Below are positions 11,701 through 21,677 of a DNA stretch of 23,300 nt, piece by piece. Numbering within the stretch: position 1 is the stretch's first letter; every line of letters starts with the position of its first letter. This DNA comes from Leucocoprinus leucothites (taxonomy: Eukaryota; Basidiomycota; Agaricomycetes; Agaricales; Agaricaceae). Position numbers and translations under genes: made by a program. Where the stretch lies: positions 1 to 23,300 of the forward strand of contig JAACJO010000083.1 of the NCBI GenBank assembly GCA_013368445.1, read 5' to 3'. Below the pieces are notes generated by a model. The model made no database searches and was not told the origin of the DNA. It saw only the letters and a list, made by a program, of their open reading frames with translations.

Positions 11701-12141
11701 GAAGAGCCCGTTTGAAACTCATCGGTCTGGTGATTCGTCGGTTCAGAATCCCTGGTATTGGTCCATCGGAAAGCCTCAATCGACCCCCCCTGATCGCTGG
11801 ATGATTGAAGGTGAGTCTGTTTTATATTGGTTGTTTCTGTCTCAATTTGTACTGTTGCAGTTGAACGTGCCCGTTGGTTTCGTGAACGAGCTCTCCTTGA
11901 TCGTCTTCGCGAAGAACTTGAAATCTTGAACGAAGAGTTTCGCCGTTCCAAGAAGTCGTTCATTAAGATGCAGCTCACTTGGGAGCAAATGGCCAAAATG
12001 GCGGAAGACAAGCAAGGATTTATGGCATACGCTCATCGTCATGCAGAGATGTATAGCAATATGGCGGCTGAAGTAGACTCAGAGTGGCAGGCTGCTTCAC
12101 AGTGGCTACCTTCCAAAGGTAAAGAGAAGGACAGGTGGTGA
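8754..12141 (+). mobile_element. KDZ transposase with CxC2 cysteine cluster
   Basis: Exons 8754-8987, 9039-9677, 9729-9928, 9976-10138, 10191-10339, 10387-10781, 10827-10994, 11042-11147, 11206-11810 and 11861-12141 join in phase to about 979 aa. Residues 1-78 are basic and likely nuclear-targeting (KRRPSKRSR). The CxC2 zinc cluster has Cys112/115, Cys139/142, Cys149/152 and following His, then the family blocks NHPFHRIQEWTG and YLGHNGSACP. The block VRCPACPE near 334 precedes the catalytic core. DDE candidates are Asp368 (ADGNF), Asp489 (SYDVWCQ) and Glu550 or Glu553 (CGEGIES), with the usual KMHVRGHNIKCQ between the last two. The C-terminal third is charged and helical (RARWFRERALLDRL) as in other members. 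The start at 8754 is the first in-frame ATG; an in-frame TTG lies upstream. All key residues and the full length are present, so the gene looks recently active. Such proteins cut and paste their element using terminal repeats, which I could not locate. Confidence 0.9.
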
Positions 12142-12724
12142 GTCAAGGGATTATTGTTCAGACACGGAATATTTATTCGATGGTTACAGTGAATTTTGAG
12201 ATATGGTACGGTTCTATGATACATACAGTGTATTACCGTATGGTGTGCATCGCTGGTTGCGTTCCTCACTGGCATTATATGCTTGTCCATTCCGTTAATC
12301 GATGGGCAAGCTCCGTATGCGGATATTCGGACGATTTGGCCATAAGGTTCTCTAGGACCCTGGAAGTCTTCAAGACCTCAGCCCGACGCTGCTTCGGAGT
12401 GCAAAGTTCCACGAACAATGACGAAAATAACCGTTCATCCTATTTACAGAAACTAATTATAGCACAACTATAGCGCTTGACAGGGTATGGTTCCGCTGGT
12501 CAATAACTCTACTCATCAAAATTATCATGGGATTGTGGAGATCGTTGATCATAGACGTTGGTGACAATAACGCGGGGCTCCAAAGAATCTGACAGAAATC
12601 GGATTTATTGACCTTTGCTATCGCGGTTGTAAAGCTACATCAAGATATAGAACCGGTGGACGGAATTGGCGTTCATGAATGACGTCTTCGCGATCGAGTC
12701 GTCAACGGTGAGCGACGGGCGAGG
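12142..12724. other. Stretch without recognisable gene
   Basis: This region follows the transposase stop codon. Short frames exist but none has splice context or protein-like content. The right terminus of the KDZ element might lie here, yet no inverse match to sequence left of the transposase or of the Spt5-like gene could be found by eye. Confidence 0.4.
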
Positions 12725-13482
12725 TTAGTTTTCGAGGGAAACAAGCGCGCTGACGATGCAAGTTAAACGCAGAGATTGACATATGAGAGGAAGAAGACGA
12801 CTTACCTGGATATGATCGTGTTAATGCTGCCCTCGAATTCGACTGTCGGCATCGACCTAGGCCCCTCGTTGCCTCCTCTCTGTGGTCCCTCACCTCCTCC
12901 TTGCTGCAATTCCTCGTCATCTCCTCTTAGTTCCCTGGCCCAAGTCGCTATCCTTGTAACAGCTCGCGATTTTCGCGTCGACCGTTCTCGCTGCGCGCCA
13001 TTCGCTGATCGCATACCACTACCAAGACACATTACCAGGTTAGTGTCTTTCATTTTGTTTGTTGAACCTTTACCACCCACCGGATGCACCTTATGAACTT
13101 CTTGAGGGCCTTGAATAATCCGGGCATCGTGGTTTGGAGATTGAGAGGGTGGATGGTACTGAAGAGACTGTTGTGGTCGGGAGAGAAGCGATGGCGAGTT
13201 TATTTGTTGACCAGCGCGGGATCTCCCAAGCAGTGAACAAACGAAGGACAACGAAAAATTGATGCGTACTGAACGTTCTCGCGCTCACCATAGGTAACAC
13301 GGAGCGTCCACACGGGCCATCCAGATCCCGACGCTGAGGGTCATAGTGTAGTAGCGCAGACTTACATGTACCTGAATACTATTCGTCGTCACAGCATGTC
13401 TATTGTAGATCCGTTGATGGGCAGAAATGAATGCTTTTCTTATATCTGCTCCTCTTGGCCGTTCACCTGTTCTTTCCTTTGT
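12725..13482 (-). CDS. Hypothetical protein, weak gene model
   Basis: On the minus strand four segments can be joined in phase: 13482-13366, 13333-13289, 13167-12806 and 12749-12725, ending in TAA. The donor at 12805 (gtaagt) and the acceptor at 12750 (CATCGTCAG) are good, and so is the acceptor before 13167 (CCACAACAG). The main exon codes for a polar, Gly- and Arg-rich stretch with no recognised domain (for example GGGEGPQRGGNEGPRS). Two points speak against the model: no ATG begins the first segment, and the intron at 13334-13365 would be only 32 nt, below the normal size here. Skipping the 45-nt segment also keeps phase. It may be a decayed gene or a lineage-specific protein; function unknown. 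Confidence 0.3.
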
Positions 13483-13526
13483 TTACTAATAAATCATATT
13501 TCTGTCGAGGAACACATTATCGAGCA

Positions 13527-13690
13527 GCTAGATTTTCCTGCCGTCTAGACTACATTTTATCTAGATTTTGTGTGCCAACGAGCTCAGTGCACGCCGTTTC
13601 CCACTTCTCATCCAGATGTGATCCGGATGAAATCTAGATTTTAGACAATCCACCGGGAAGACTCTTCTCATTGGCGGATTAATCCGGCTT
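13527..13690. repeat. Cluster of short palindromes and CTAGATTTT repeats
   Basis: CTAGATTTT occurs three times within about 115 bp (near 13528, 13561 and 13633), two of them as TCTAGATTTT. The same interval holds GTCTAGAC, ATCCGGAT and, near 13676, the 10-bp palindrome GGATTAATCC. There is no ORF of note. It may be a remnant of a transposon end or a protein-binding region; the role is unknown. Confidence 0.4.
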
Positions 13691-13806
13691 GATGCAGTCA
13701 ATGTTAACACAGCCAGGAAGTTTGTACTACTCGGCATGTAAGCTATATATACGATACGCGGTTGAAATAAGTGCTGAAAAGTGGAAAAGGGAAGGGTATA
13801 TGATCA

Positions 13807-14852
13807 TCATGCAACAGTAGGGCCAGAGACAGGCCTATTCCTATATCCCTCCAACTCCATATCCTTCTCTTTGATCTCAGCCCTTGACAACACTAGGCCT
13901 GAGACTCCATAGACGCAAACGCACAAGAACTCGGGAAGAGCATTGAGGGGATAATATGTGCTCTCATGCTGAGATTGCCTGATCGTGATCACAGAGTAAA
14001 TCATCCTCCACAACAAGAGCCCCGAAATCAGAGCCAGAAGCCACGCTGCGTATTTGTCACCAAACGATCGCGTTTTAGCCTCAACTTTGGGGTATTCTGA
14101 AGCACAGAAGTCTTAGTTAGCAAAACATCCTCGCAACCATGAGGATCACACGTACTTGCAGACTCGTGGTAGACGAAGGCTCCAGACCTAAGGCCCTGTA
14201 ACACTGTCATGCCGAATAGGATCCATGTCCCAGCAGTCCTCAGCGTGTTCCCAAGGTCTCGCCCGTCAGGGTTATCACTCGTAAGCATATTCGTTCCAAC
14301 AATGATAAGCACAACGGCAGCGACGATAATAACATGGTAGAATCTTCTGTGGGTGAGCACGAGGATAAGAGGATGCTTGTAACGGAGTCCGGCTATCCGT
14401 TCACTGTAAAAACTTGTAAGCAAACCCGATTAAGCCATACGACCTATCAGAGCAGGACGTACCGATCGCTCTGAAGACTGAATGTTGAAAACAAGAGACC
14501 AGAGAAACCCATTCCAAAGAGGATCTGGTCAGCAATGACCAGGCCCAAGTTGGATGCAGCAGACTCTGATCCAGCTAATACGGCACGAATAGCAAACCCC
14601 ACAACTCGAACTGTAACAAAACATAAACGTAAACGCGACGAGAAGGTTAGCATTCACATTATTGCCAGACGAGCCACAAAACGCACTTATACAAAAGATG
14701 GTCAAGAAGACGAAAACATAGTTGAAACGCGTTACAGCACGCCAGACAAAATAGAAAGCGAGAGGCACATAGATGACGGTGAAGACGACTGCTGCTGCAA
14801 CTGAGTGAATTCCGAAGAGCGCTGCATAGTCAAATGACGCGTTGCTCGACAT
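13807..14852 (-). CDS. Seven-TM fungal membrane protein (DUF7702-like)
   Basis: Exons 14852-14687, 14610-14463, 14403-14156 and 14096-13807 (TGA) join in phase to 283 aa. Seven hydrophobic segments can be read, roughly at residues 10-35, 48-75, 88-110, 128-150, 160-182, 200-225 and 240-260. They include the order FLTIFCIIRVVGFAIRAVL in TM2 and IADQILFGMGFSGLLF in TM3. This arrangement, the short N-terminus and the charged C-terminal tail resemble the fungal family DUF7702, whose members are often labelled RTA1-like or GPCR-like; molecular function is not known. It should sit in the plasma membrane or an endomembrane. The three introns are 76, 59 and 59 nt with normal ends. The ATG at 14852 is chosen because the TM1 region begins soon after. 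The frame is open a little further upstream to a possible acceptor (CTTTTTAG), so a longer N-terminus is possible. A TATA box lies about 130 bp upstream. Confidence 0.75.
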
Positions 14853-14978
14853 CAACGAATAGATATTTTCTTGGAGGAGTGCGAAGGGAAAGGCCCTAAA
14901 AAGGAGTTGAGAGTTAAAGGAGACCGATGAGTCGACCGGGAACGAGAGTATTATACAACGCAGAAATGCATGGGGCGA

Positions 14979-14986
14979 CTTTTATA
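14979..14986 (-). promoter_or_regulatory. TATA box of the seven-TM gene
   Basis: TATAAAAG reads on the minus strand here, about 127 bp upstream of the ATG at 14852. Spacing and sequence fit a core promoter element. Confidence 0.5.
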
Positions 14987-14989
14987 GTG

Positions 14990-15903
14990 GGAGGATCGAC
15001 CGTCCGAAAAAGGGCCGGACGATGAGCTTTGACAGCATGGGTGGAAGCTGGCTGTAAAATCAACAGCACCTGCCGTGAGTGCCGGCTTGCTGTGCACTGA
15101 GTTTGGACGACAGTGGCGATGGTCATTGGCTCGACGCTCAGGGGTGAATGTTAGATCGGCAACTATCGGCAACTATTTCCAGTACCCCGAGTTATTTTTA
15201 AATTCGCGTGTCCGAACATAGATTCTCATCAATTATGCACAGCCTCACAAAGGTGGCTGGAATATCCGACTTTCCTAAGTGCCTGAATTGCGCAGCCCAA
15301 TGTGCTGCGCTTACTGAATGAAAAGCGTGCTCCTACGAGTAGCGTTGATAAACATCAAGCCTTTCTCTGATAGCCGTGGAATTTGAGGCAAACCGTAGCA
15401 AAGTTACCCACCGTACTGCTGCGTTTGTCAATAGAAGGCATTGTTGTCAGCAGAATATAATATACGAAATGGGCCTCTATACGGTCCGCAGCCGCTTCTG
15501 GGTTGAGTATAATTTGTACTGGACTTATACACCATGCGACACTCGCTCCAATACGCTCACCAGAATAAAATAAGGGAGCCGCCCCTCTGAGGGCATTTGC
15601 AGAGGAAAATTTGATGGGTCCAGCAGTCCGTCTCCTCTGATGGCGCCCCTTTATCAGTCGTCAATTTGATATAAGTATATTGACATGCTTGAAATCGGCT
15701 AAACAGGTAACAAGGTATAGAGATAATCCTTGGTGATGATATCGATGGACTCCCGTCATGCTGGCACTCCGTTGTGAGTATTTTGCAATTCAAACGGTAA
15801 TTAGACGCTACGAGTATGAATACTATTGAAAAAAAGGAAGTAATTGGTCCAGATGGCTATAATGCAAGTAGTGCGATGAGGCAAATTCCAGTGTCCGAAG
15901 GTC
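14990..15903. other. Intergenic stretch with short repeats
   Basis: No gene was recognised. A 10-bp direct duplication (ATCGGCAACT twice, 15155-15174) lies in the likely upstream region of the seven-TM gene. A 7-bp perfect hairpin, GCGCAGC and GCTGCGC around a 7-nt loop, occupies 15290-15310. The right end should hold the 3' UTR of the SAMHD1-like gene, whose stop is at 15904. Confidence 0.4.
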
Positions 15904-18091
15904 TTAAGACTTGTTCCGTTTCCGTGTAGGGCTCTTACTCCTGCTATCTCTCGACCGCTTTCTTCCGCCGCCTCGTGTTGGGCTCTTTGGCATACTGAAT
16001 GTTGGGGAAACTGTGGTGAAGCTATTGTTTGAGAACCGTCGAGCTGACTTGGTACCAACTGAGGTCCCGGCATCAAGAGTAAAGCTTGAGACTTGGGCTG
16101 GAGGGGTTGAGGGTGGCTCAGTTGCGGGCGGGGTGATTGAGTCAACGGTATTTGTTTCTTCAATAGATATGGAGTCCAAAATTTGTCGATAGCCAGCTTG
16201 AACCCGTCCCCAGTATTCTGGTTTCTTGGTATATATCCGAAGGAGGACTTCTGCAAAACGCTCAGGTTGGAGAGTAGAGTAATCGCCCTTCTCTGCGTTT
16301 CGGCAGCCTGAGACTAATGAGTAAACTTGCTGCAGAACAAAGATTGCTGAGACATACTTGATGGGTTGCGCTTGGAGTAAAACTTAACGAATTTAAGAGG
16401 ATTTTCCTCTTTCATCCCGTAGTGCATTGTGCACAGGTCAACAATCACATCCTCCTCCTCAAGTTCAGGAAAATCATCTGGCAACGGGTCGGAAGAGGCC
16501 CGTCGCTTCACTTCATCGACAATCTTCTTACTTGTAACCTTGTCACGGAACAGGGTTCGAAACGGCCACTCAACGACCTTGTAGTCAACCATCTTGTAGA
16601 GGTCGCGATCTCGAATGCGGCGGACTATAGCACGGGATTTTGCCAGTTCCTGCTCGTTCAACGGATCAAGAAGGCGTCAGGGACAGGAGTACCCGAACTC
16701 ACAGGTACGGTTGAGGACTCGATTTGATTCAGGATGCTATCATTGAGAAATATGAACTTTTCTGGGTCGAAGACACGCTCCGCGATTCGGAGATGGGGCT
16801 CGGCCGCCAAAAGAGCGTCAATTATCATGTATTCGATCGCTTTTGCTGCGAAATTTTTGGGGTCAGTTTAGACAACTTGGGCAATGGTGGACACGTACCA
16901 GCTTTGTGGTTATAGATCATTTTATGCAATTTGAATCGAGTAGCGCAAATCTCGTAGAGCTGGTTGGCATCTTTGATGTCGTAGCAAATTTGTTCTTCGA
17001 TGACCCGAGCAGAGTTGACGATGCTGCCGACGTCAAATTAAATAAGCACGTTTCAGCAGATATAATCAATAACCATTACCGATTGGAGTCAATTCGGATT
17101 GGCTCGCCAATGAGTTGTGAATCTCTCTGGATATAGTCAAACCTGGGATGAACGACGTAAGCTAATGGGGATAAAGGAGGTAATAAAATTTTCACTTGTC
17201 GACGTCTAAGCCGTTGCGTTTGTTTGCAACAATATCAAACAAGAACCTCTTCTCATCCGGGCTAGAGAATGTCTTTAGTCGAAGGGACGTTATTCGAGGG
17301 GAGGCATCACTGACCTGCACTTCGAAGGATCACCAGCAATGAGAGCTTTGACGAATCGTTGGTCCTTCGCAGTAATAGGTATCCCATATTCAGCGATCAT
17401 ATGGTCCAACATCATTTCCGAGCCCAGCTCGTGCCACCACCTTCTTCCAGGCCTGAAGAGAGGAGAATTATGGGCAACGTTAACGAAAGAGAAGATGGAC
17501 TCACAGCACTCTCGGTATAAACATGCTGTCCCAGACGTGAGACCAAGGGCCGTGTCCGAGATCGTGACATAGACCTGCAATCTCTACACAATCTATGTCG
17601 CGGTCCGTGATATTAAGCTCTGGTTGATTGCTCTGCAAACGAGAGGCGAGTAATCGGGATAGATATGCAACACCTGGTAAACCACAGAACTGAGTATATG
17701 CGCATATATGCACCGGAATTATCACCAAACCTAAAGAATGCTCGAAGCGACTGTGGGTAGCGCCCGGCCATACGAAAGAAGATGTACCGAGCTGTTTAAC
17801 CTCCCGAAGCCGCTGAAAATGACGTCTAATACGCATATATCAGCTTCAAGAAGCGAATAAAAGCCAACAAGTTCGTACGTGTCGATAAACTTGCTGAGGA
17901 GGGCGTGTACTGGAACTAAAGCCCACGTGTCACTGTTATCAGAGTCATCGGTATGAAAGGAACATACTATAGTCATGGATGGGATCTTTTATCGACCTAA
18001 CGAGCAGATGGCGACTGGCTTCAACAGATTGTATAGAGTCTACAGAGGCTCTTGCAGCGTTATCCTCGGCGTCGCATGCAGCATACTCCAT
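15904..18091 (-). CDS. SAMHD1-like HD-domain dNTP triphosphohydrolase
   Basis: Eleven exons join in phase to 552 aa: 18091-17968, 17915-17879, 17825-17731, 17673-17505, 17452-17315, 17261-17196, 17142-17080, 17023-16899, 16845-16703, 16652-16358 and 16307-15904 (TAA). The family hydrolyses dNTPs to deoxynucleosides and triphosphate, limiting dNTP pools and, in animals, reverse transcription. The HD core is complete: KDPIHDY near 37, [10 protein letters not shown] at 58-67, Arg80 and His83 in HSRFEHSLG, His122-Asp123 in [13 protein letters not shown], and Asp209 in NGLDVDKFDY. These correspond to human R164, H167, H206, D207 and D311. The C-terminal family block ([15 protein letters not shown]) is also present. 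The N-terminus has only about 35 residues before the HD region, so the SAM domain of the animal protein is missing. The last 90 residues are Ser/Thr/Pro-rich and end in a basic tail ([16 protein letters not shown]), a likely nuclear localisation signal. The start is the first in-frame ATG after a stop. Confidence 0.92.
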
Positions 18092-18397
18092 TGTGGGTTG
18101 GGTGGTGGTAGAGGGGAAGGCGTGTACTGCAGGTGGCAATCAAGGATGCACGGAGCAAGATGAAGAGCCAGGAAATTGGTCCTGCTAATTCTAGAAATGA
18201 TGCGAGCAAGCAAAACACATCATCAATCATCAAAGACAAATATAACGTCATACAAATATACTCGGGTACACATCCAGCTAGTGCAACTGCGTAATACTGT
18301 ACGTATATTCCACAGGTCAATCACCGCATAGATTATCCGGTCGCATAGTACGGCATTGCAGGGGGAGCGGTAAGTATATGTATGGTATTACCGACGC

Positions 18398-19799
18398 CTA
18401 GAGCTTCGCCTGCCGTTCCATGATCAGCGCCAGCAACTCATGGACAAGACCTCCCAGCTTTTTGGGGATTTCCTGGGGTATCTGGTACATTGTCAGTGAG
18501 CTCGGAGGCGGGGGGATTTACAGAAGACTTCACCAGATGACCGATATCCGGAACTTCTTTCACGGAAGCATATATACGACCCGAGGCCGGATCGAGTAAC
18601 CTTTCATGAACAACCCTAGGACTGATTGGTACATAGATAAGCATCTTGAATGGAGAGGAGAGCGGAGCACCATACATGAAATCATTTTTCAATCCAATGA
18701 CAAGGTGGACGGGAGAAGGGAGCATAACCGTGTTAACTCCTCTACAGGTCGTGTAGCACCTGGAACGTCGAGGTACATTGCCTGAAAAGCGGTAAGCAAC
18801 TACAAAAGGGACTTTGGCAATGATCAACTATACGCACTTGCTCCTGTTGAGGGGTACATGCAAGGGTGACTGCACCAGAAGGAGACTCCGCCATTGCATG
18901 TTTCTATCCCAAATTCGTTATCCCCCTACAAGGAGTGGCACCAACCAACATAGAAACGAACCGCAAAAGTCCTCAATACTGATTCGTCCCATCGTTTTGT
19001 ACGCCTGTCTTCCTTTAAGGACAAGAACGCCGTCTCACGGTCGGGCCATTCAAAAGCTCTTCGTTTTGCACTCTCCACGAGTCTAGCCCTTAACTTATCC
19101 AAATCATGTCCATCCCCTGGACTGACCATGGGCTCAACGATAATGAACGATATAAATGGAAAAACAGGCTGCAGTCCTTGTAACAGCAATCTGGGAACAT
19201 GATGTCAACAGATGGATTTCCCGATGATGTAGGGAAACTCACAGTGCATTCGCACCCAGTGAATGTCCCAATCCGACTAATCTCCTCTTGCTAAAATCCA
19301 CACCGAAGCACTTCGGCGCGCCCAGTAAGAAGCGATGAATCGCCATCGCATAGCGCTCACAGCTAACTATCCGATGCCAATCAGAAGTATGATCATCTCC
19401 ATAGGGGCAAATCAGAGAAGACCCACAGTCGGTTGCAAACTCCTTCCTCTTCAGCACCTCCCTGTTCAGTATCCCCGCATGACCATGATTCGGACAATCA
19501 ACAGCCCAAACCTCACGGATCTTGACCTTACCCAACCCATTCGTAATCAAAGCTTCAAAGAGCGCCTCTAACGTCGGTTCCCATGTTTCCTTGTGAAAAC
19601 TCGTCGAATGGAAAGCAAGGACCGTGATAGCATCCGAATCTCGTTCGAAGACCTGCACCTCCTGCACATGATACCTTTTCGCCGTGATATATAGAGGGTA
19701 TCCTGTTCCCCGCCCGTTCCCACCTAGAGCCGACATGTCCGGTGGCAGTGTAAATGACTCTTCCAGTAGCTTCATGTTCGTCCGTTTATGAAATTCCAT
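18398..19799 (-). CDS. Alpha/beta hydrolase, one frameshift
   Basis: Exons 19799-19243, 19190-18950, about 18885-18838, 18781-18534 and 18481-18398 (TAG) give about 392 aa once one frame change is allowed. The N-terminal part has the hydrolase strand and oxyanion region (VLAFHSTSFHKETWEP), and RLVGLGHSLGANA carries the GHSLG nucleophile elbow with Ser180. FIIVEPMVSPG follows, then VTLACTPQQEQ, PVHLVIGLKND (likely acid-residue strand) and DIGHL with the catalytic His. This order fits Abhydrolase_6-type esterases or lipases of fungi; the substrate is unknown. No signal peptide was seen, so it is probably intracellular. In exon 18781-18534 the frame must shift near 18714: the exon is 248 nt where phase requires a multiple of three, and one extra C in the CTCCCG run repairs the family sequence. 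The third exon can instead begin at 18869 if exon 2 ends at 18946. ATGs at 19799 and 19775 are both possible starts. Confidence 0.75.
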
Positions 19800-20160
19800 G
19801 CGAGTCTTGCCCCCAATTCAAAGCAGAGGTCGAATGTGGCGTTAGGGTTGGAATGCAAGGTGTTCAGGCGCCTATGCGAGGGAGTGGTCTGGAGCGACTC
19901 CATCACCTTACTCAATACAGTAATGGGACTGGCCGATTCGTGAACTAAGTCTTCCAGAAGAAAGAAACACATGCCCCCACTTAACTCCCACGCCTATAGA
20001 AACCCTTATTGTTTCCGTTGCGACCAAAATCAACTTAATCCAATTCGGGTTCCGAGCAAAACAAGGTTTTAAGAAATGAGGTATGTATTTTTTTCTCAGG
20101 CTTGAGTCGGGAACTACTGACACGAAAAGTACCGAATCAATTCAAGTGATTGGGGAATAT
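19800..20160. other. Intergenic region between hydrolase and pectate lyase
   Basis: About 360 bp separate the hydrolase ATG from the pectate lyase stop. A minus-strand open frame (19972-19772) overlaps the hydrolase start in another phase, but it lacks motifs and was not accepted. No TATA box was identified. Confidence 0.4.
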
Positions 20161-21422
20161 CTAGAAGGTCAAGGTCTGGCCAGCGGAGGAAGTCACGGAA
20201 GAGCGAACGCTGCCGACCGCAAGGAGACTGTAGGAATAGGGTGCATTAGTGAAGGTGCCAACAGGAGCACTGTTTGCAGCGCCGCCGAAGTCATTGCCGC
20301 GGGCAACAGCAAAGCCTCCGTCAGTCTGATAGATGGGCTTGTCAGTGCCTACGGAATCATTTGAGTACTGTTATCCAAATTTATTGAATCCTAACATACC
20401 AGTCCAGACATTGTTCTCAACAAGGAGCTGAGCACCATCACGGGTGTTGATGCCGTCGTTGTTGTCGTCGAAGACGTTGTTAAAGATGTGGCCGTGACCG
20501 AAGCGGAAGGACGGAGTACGAGAGTTGAGGTTGAACCACCAGTTGTTGGCGTAGGTGACCGTGATGGGGGTATCCTCAGATCCGTTGCTGTCAGAGTGGC
20601 CGACCAAGGAACCTTTCCAGTGAGTGTAGAGCTTGCTGTTGGTGACAGTGACACCAGTGCAGCCATGAGTGATGTCGAGGAGACCATCGTAGCTAAGGTG
20701 CCAAATCAGTATTCGTTAATGGTTGGATTCAGTATAAGACTTACAAGTCCTTGTCGTGATCCTGTCACTTGAGAGGTCGGCATGGTCGATCCAAACTTGA
20801 TGAGCGGATTGAATGCCGAGAGCATCACCAGCTTCCGCAAGAACCTTGGAAATCTTGACATTACGGATGATAACGTTGCTCTCCTCGAGGACACGAAGAC
20901 CAACACCGTTGAGGGCTGAGAGGTCGGATTAGTTATGTCTGGTTGTAGAAATAAGGGTAATATGCATACAGGAGCCTGGCCTTCCGAGGATTGAAGTGTT
21001 GGAGCCGACTCTCACGACGGTGTTACCCGTGATGGTACCTGGAAGACTTAAGCGAAGCTGTTTGTACGTAGAGGGCAGGTATCCTACCGCTGATGATGAC
21101 AATCTTCTTAGCATCGCCCGTGACAGCAGAAGTAAGAGCAGCGAGGGTGGTTACGGTCGTTTGGGTTCCACCTGAGCCACCAGTGGTTCTAGAAATATAA
21201 TGAGTAATGAAGTCAAAATGTCTTTGGTTGAAGGCTTACCCTCCGTTGAGGGTTGCGTAGCCTACGGTGGCAACATCATTGACCGAGGCACGCTTTTCAA
21301 TAATACCAGCCTATTCAAGTAGTGGAGGAGCGATTAGCTAGAGTTCGAGGGCTGCAGGTGGATGAATTTACCGATGCAAGCTGGATGGCGGCAAATGCCA
21401 CAATTGAGGCGAAGAACTTCAT
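20161..21422 (-). CDS. Secreted PL1 pectate lyase, one frameshift
   Basis: Exons 21422-21372, 21310-21240, 21188-21088, 21038-20970, 20915-20745, 20692-20400 and 20348-20161 (TAG) code for about 314 aa once one missing base is allowed. Family PL1 lyases cleave polygalacturonate by beta-elimination and need calcium. Residues 1-17 are a signal peptide (MKFFASIVAFAAIQLAS), followed by a Lys-Arg at 23-24 that could be a Kex2 processing site. Family blocks appear in order: NVIIRNVKISKV, GIQSAHQVWIDHADLSS, YDGLLDITHG, HWKGSLVGHSDSNGSED, NLNSRTPSFRFGHGHIFNN (with the conserved RTP.FRFG Arg region) and INTRDGAQLLVENN. The family motif DRDHDKD, expected at the end of exon 5, is disrupted. After the codons for Asp-Arg near 20763 the frame is off by one, and one extra G in the AGGATC run would restore both the motif and the phase into exon 6. 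All splice sites otherwise fit. A TATA box lies upstream. Likely role: plant cell-wall degradation outside the cell. Confidence 0.88.
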
Positions 21423-21497
21423 GATCTTGGAGGCAAGGCTGGATTGAGCTCGAGAGTAGAAGGCGAGTTCTGGTTCTACGTCGTCAAATGTAACCCT

Positions 21498-21505
21498 CTT
21501 TTATA
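21498..21505 (-). promoter_or_regulatory. TATA box of the pectate lyase gene
   Basis: TATAAAAG reads on the minus strand about 76 bp upstream of the ATG at 21422, a normal distance for a fungal core promoter. Confidence 0.6.
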
Positions 21506-21663
21506 GCCCTCCACGTATCACCCCCACAATATAAAGACATGAAGTGAATACCGCATCCGGGAAACCCTCGGTCACCTCAATCAAGCGCAACTCTTCTTAG
21601 TGATGTCTTCTCAGTGGATTAGCAGCCGGAGATGAGGTCAACATCCCCTCGAAATATCTACAC

Positions 21664-21677
21664 GGACCGCCCGGTCC
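21664..21677. promoter_or_regulatory. CGG-type palindrome upstream of the pectate lyase
   Basis: GGACCG and CGGTCC form a perfect 6-bp palindrome around CC, about 240 bp upstream of the pectate lyase ATG. A further ACGGTCC follows at about 21683. CGG or CCG half-sites in inverted order are typical for Zn2Cys6 regulators of fungal carbohydrate genes. Use by such a factor is inferred only. Confidence 0.3.

Noticed and set aside
4500..12700. Terminal inverted repeats of a KDZ element
   Set aside because: I compared sequence left of the Spt5-like gene and left of the transposase with sequence right of 12141 and saw no inverse match longer than expected by chance. A self-alignment would be decisive.
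14535..14804. 89-codon plus-strand frame rich in Lys and Arg
   Set aside because: It is antisense to the transmembrane exons of the seven-TM gene and is a by-product of their composition.
16553..16565. GGTTCGAAAC as a possible tRNA T-loop
   Set aside because: No acceptor or D-arm pairing was found around it, and it lies within a SAMHD1-like exon.
19772..19972. 66-codon minus-strand frame overlapping the hydrolase start
   Set aside because: It is in a different phase from the hydrolase, with no splice site that would connect them and no motif.
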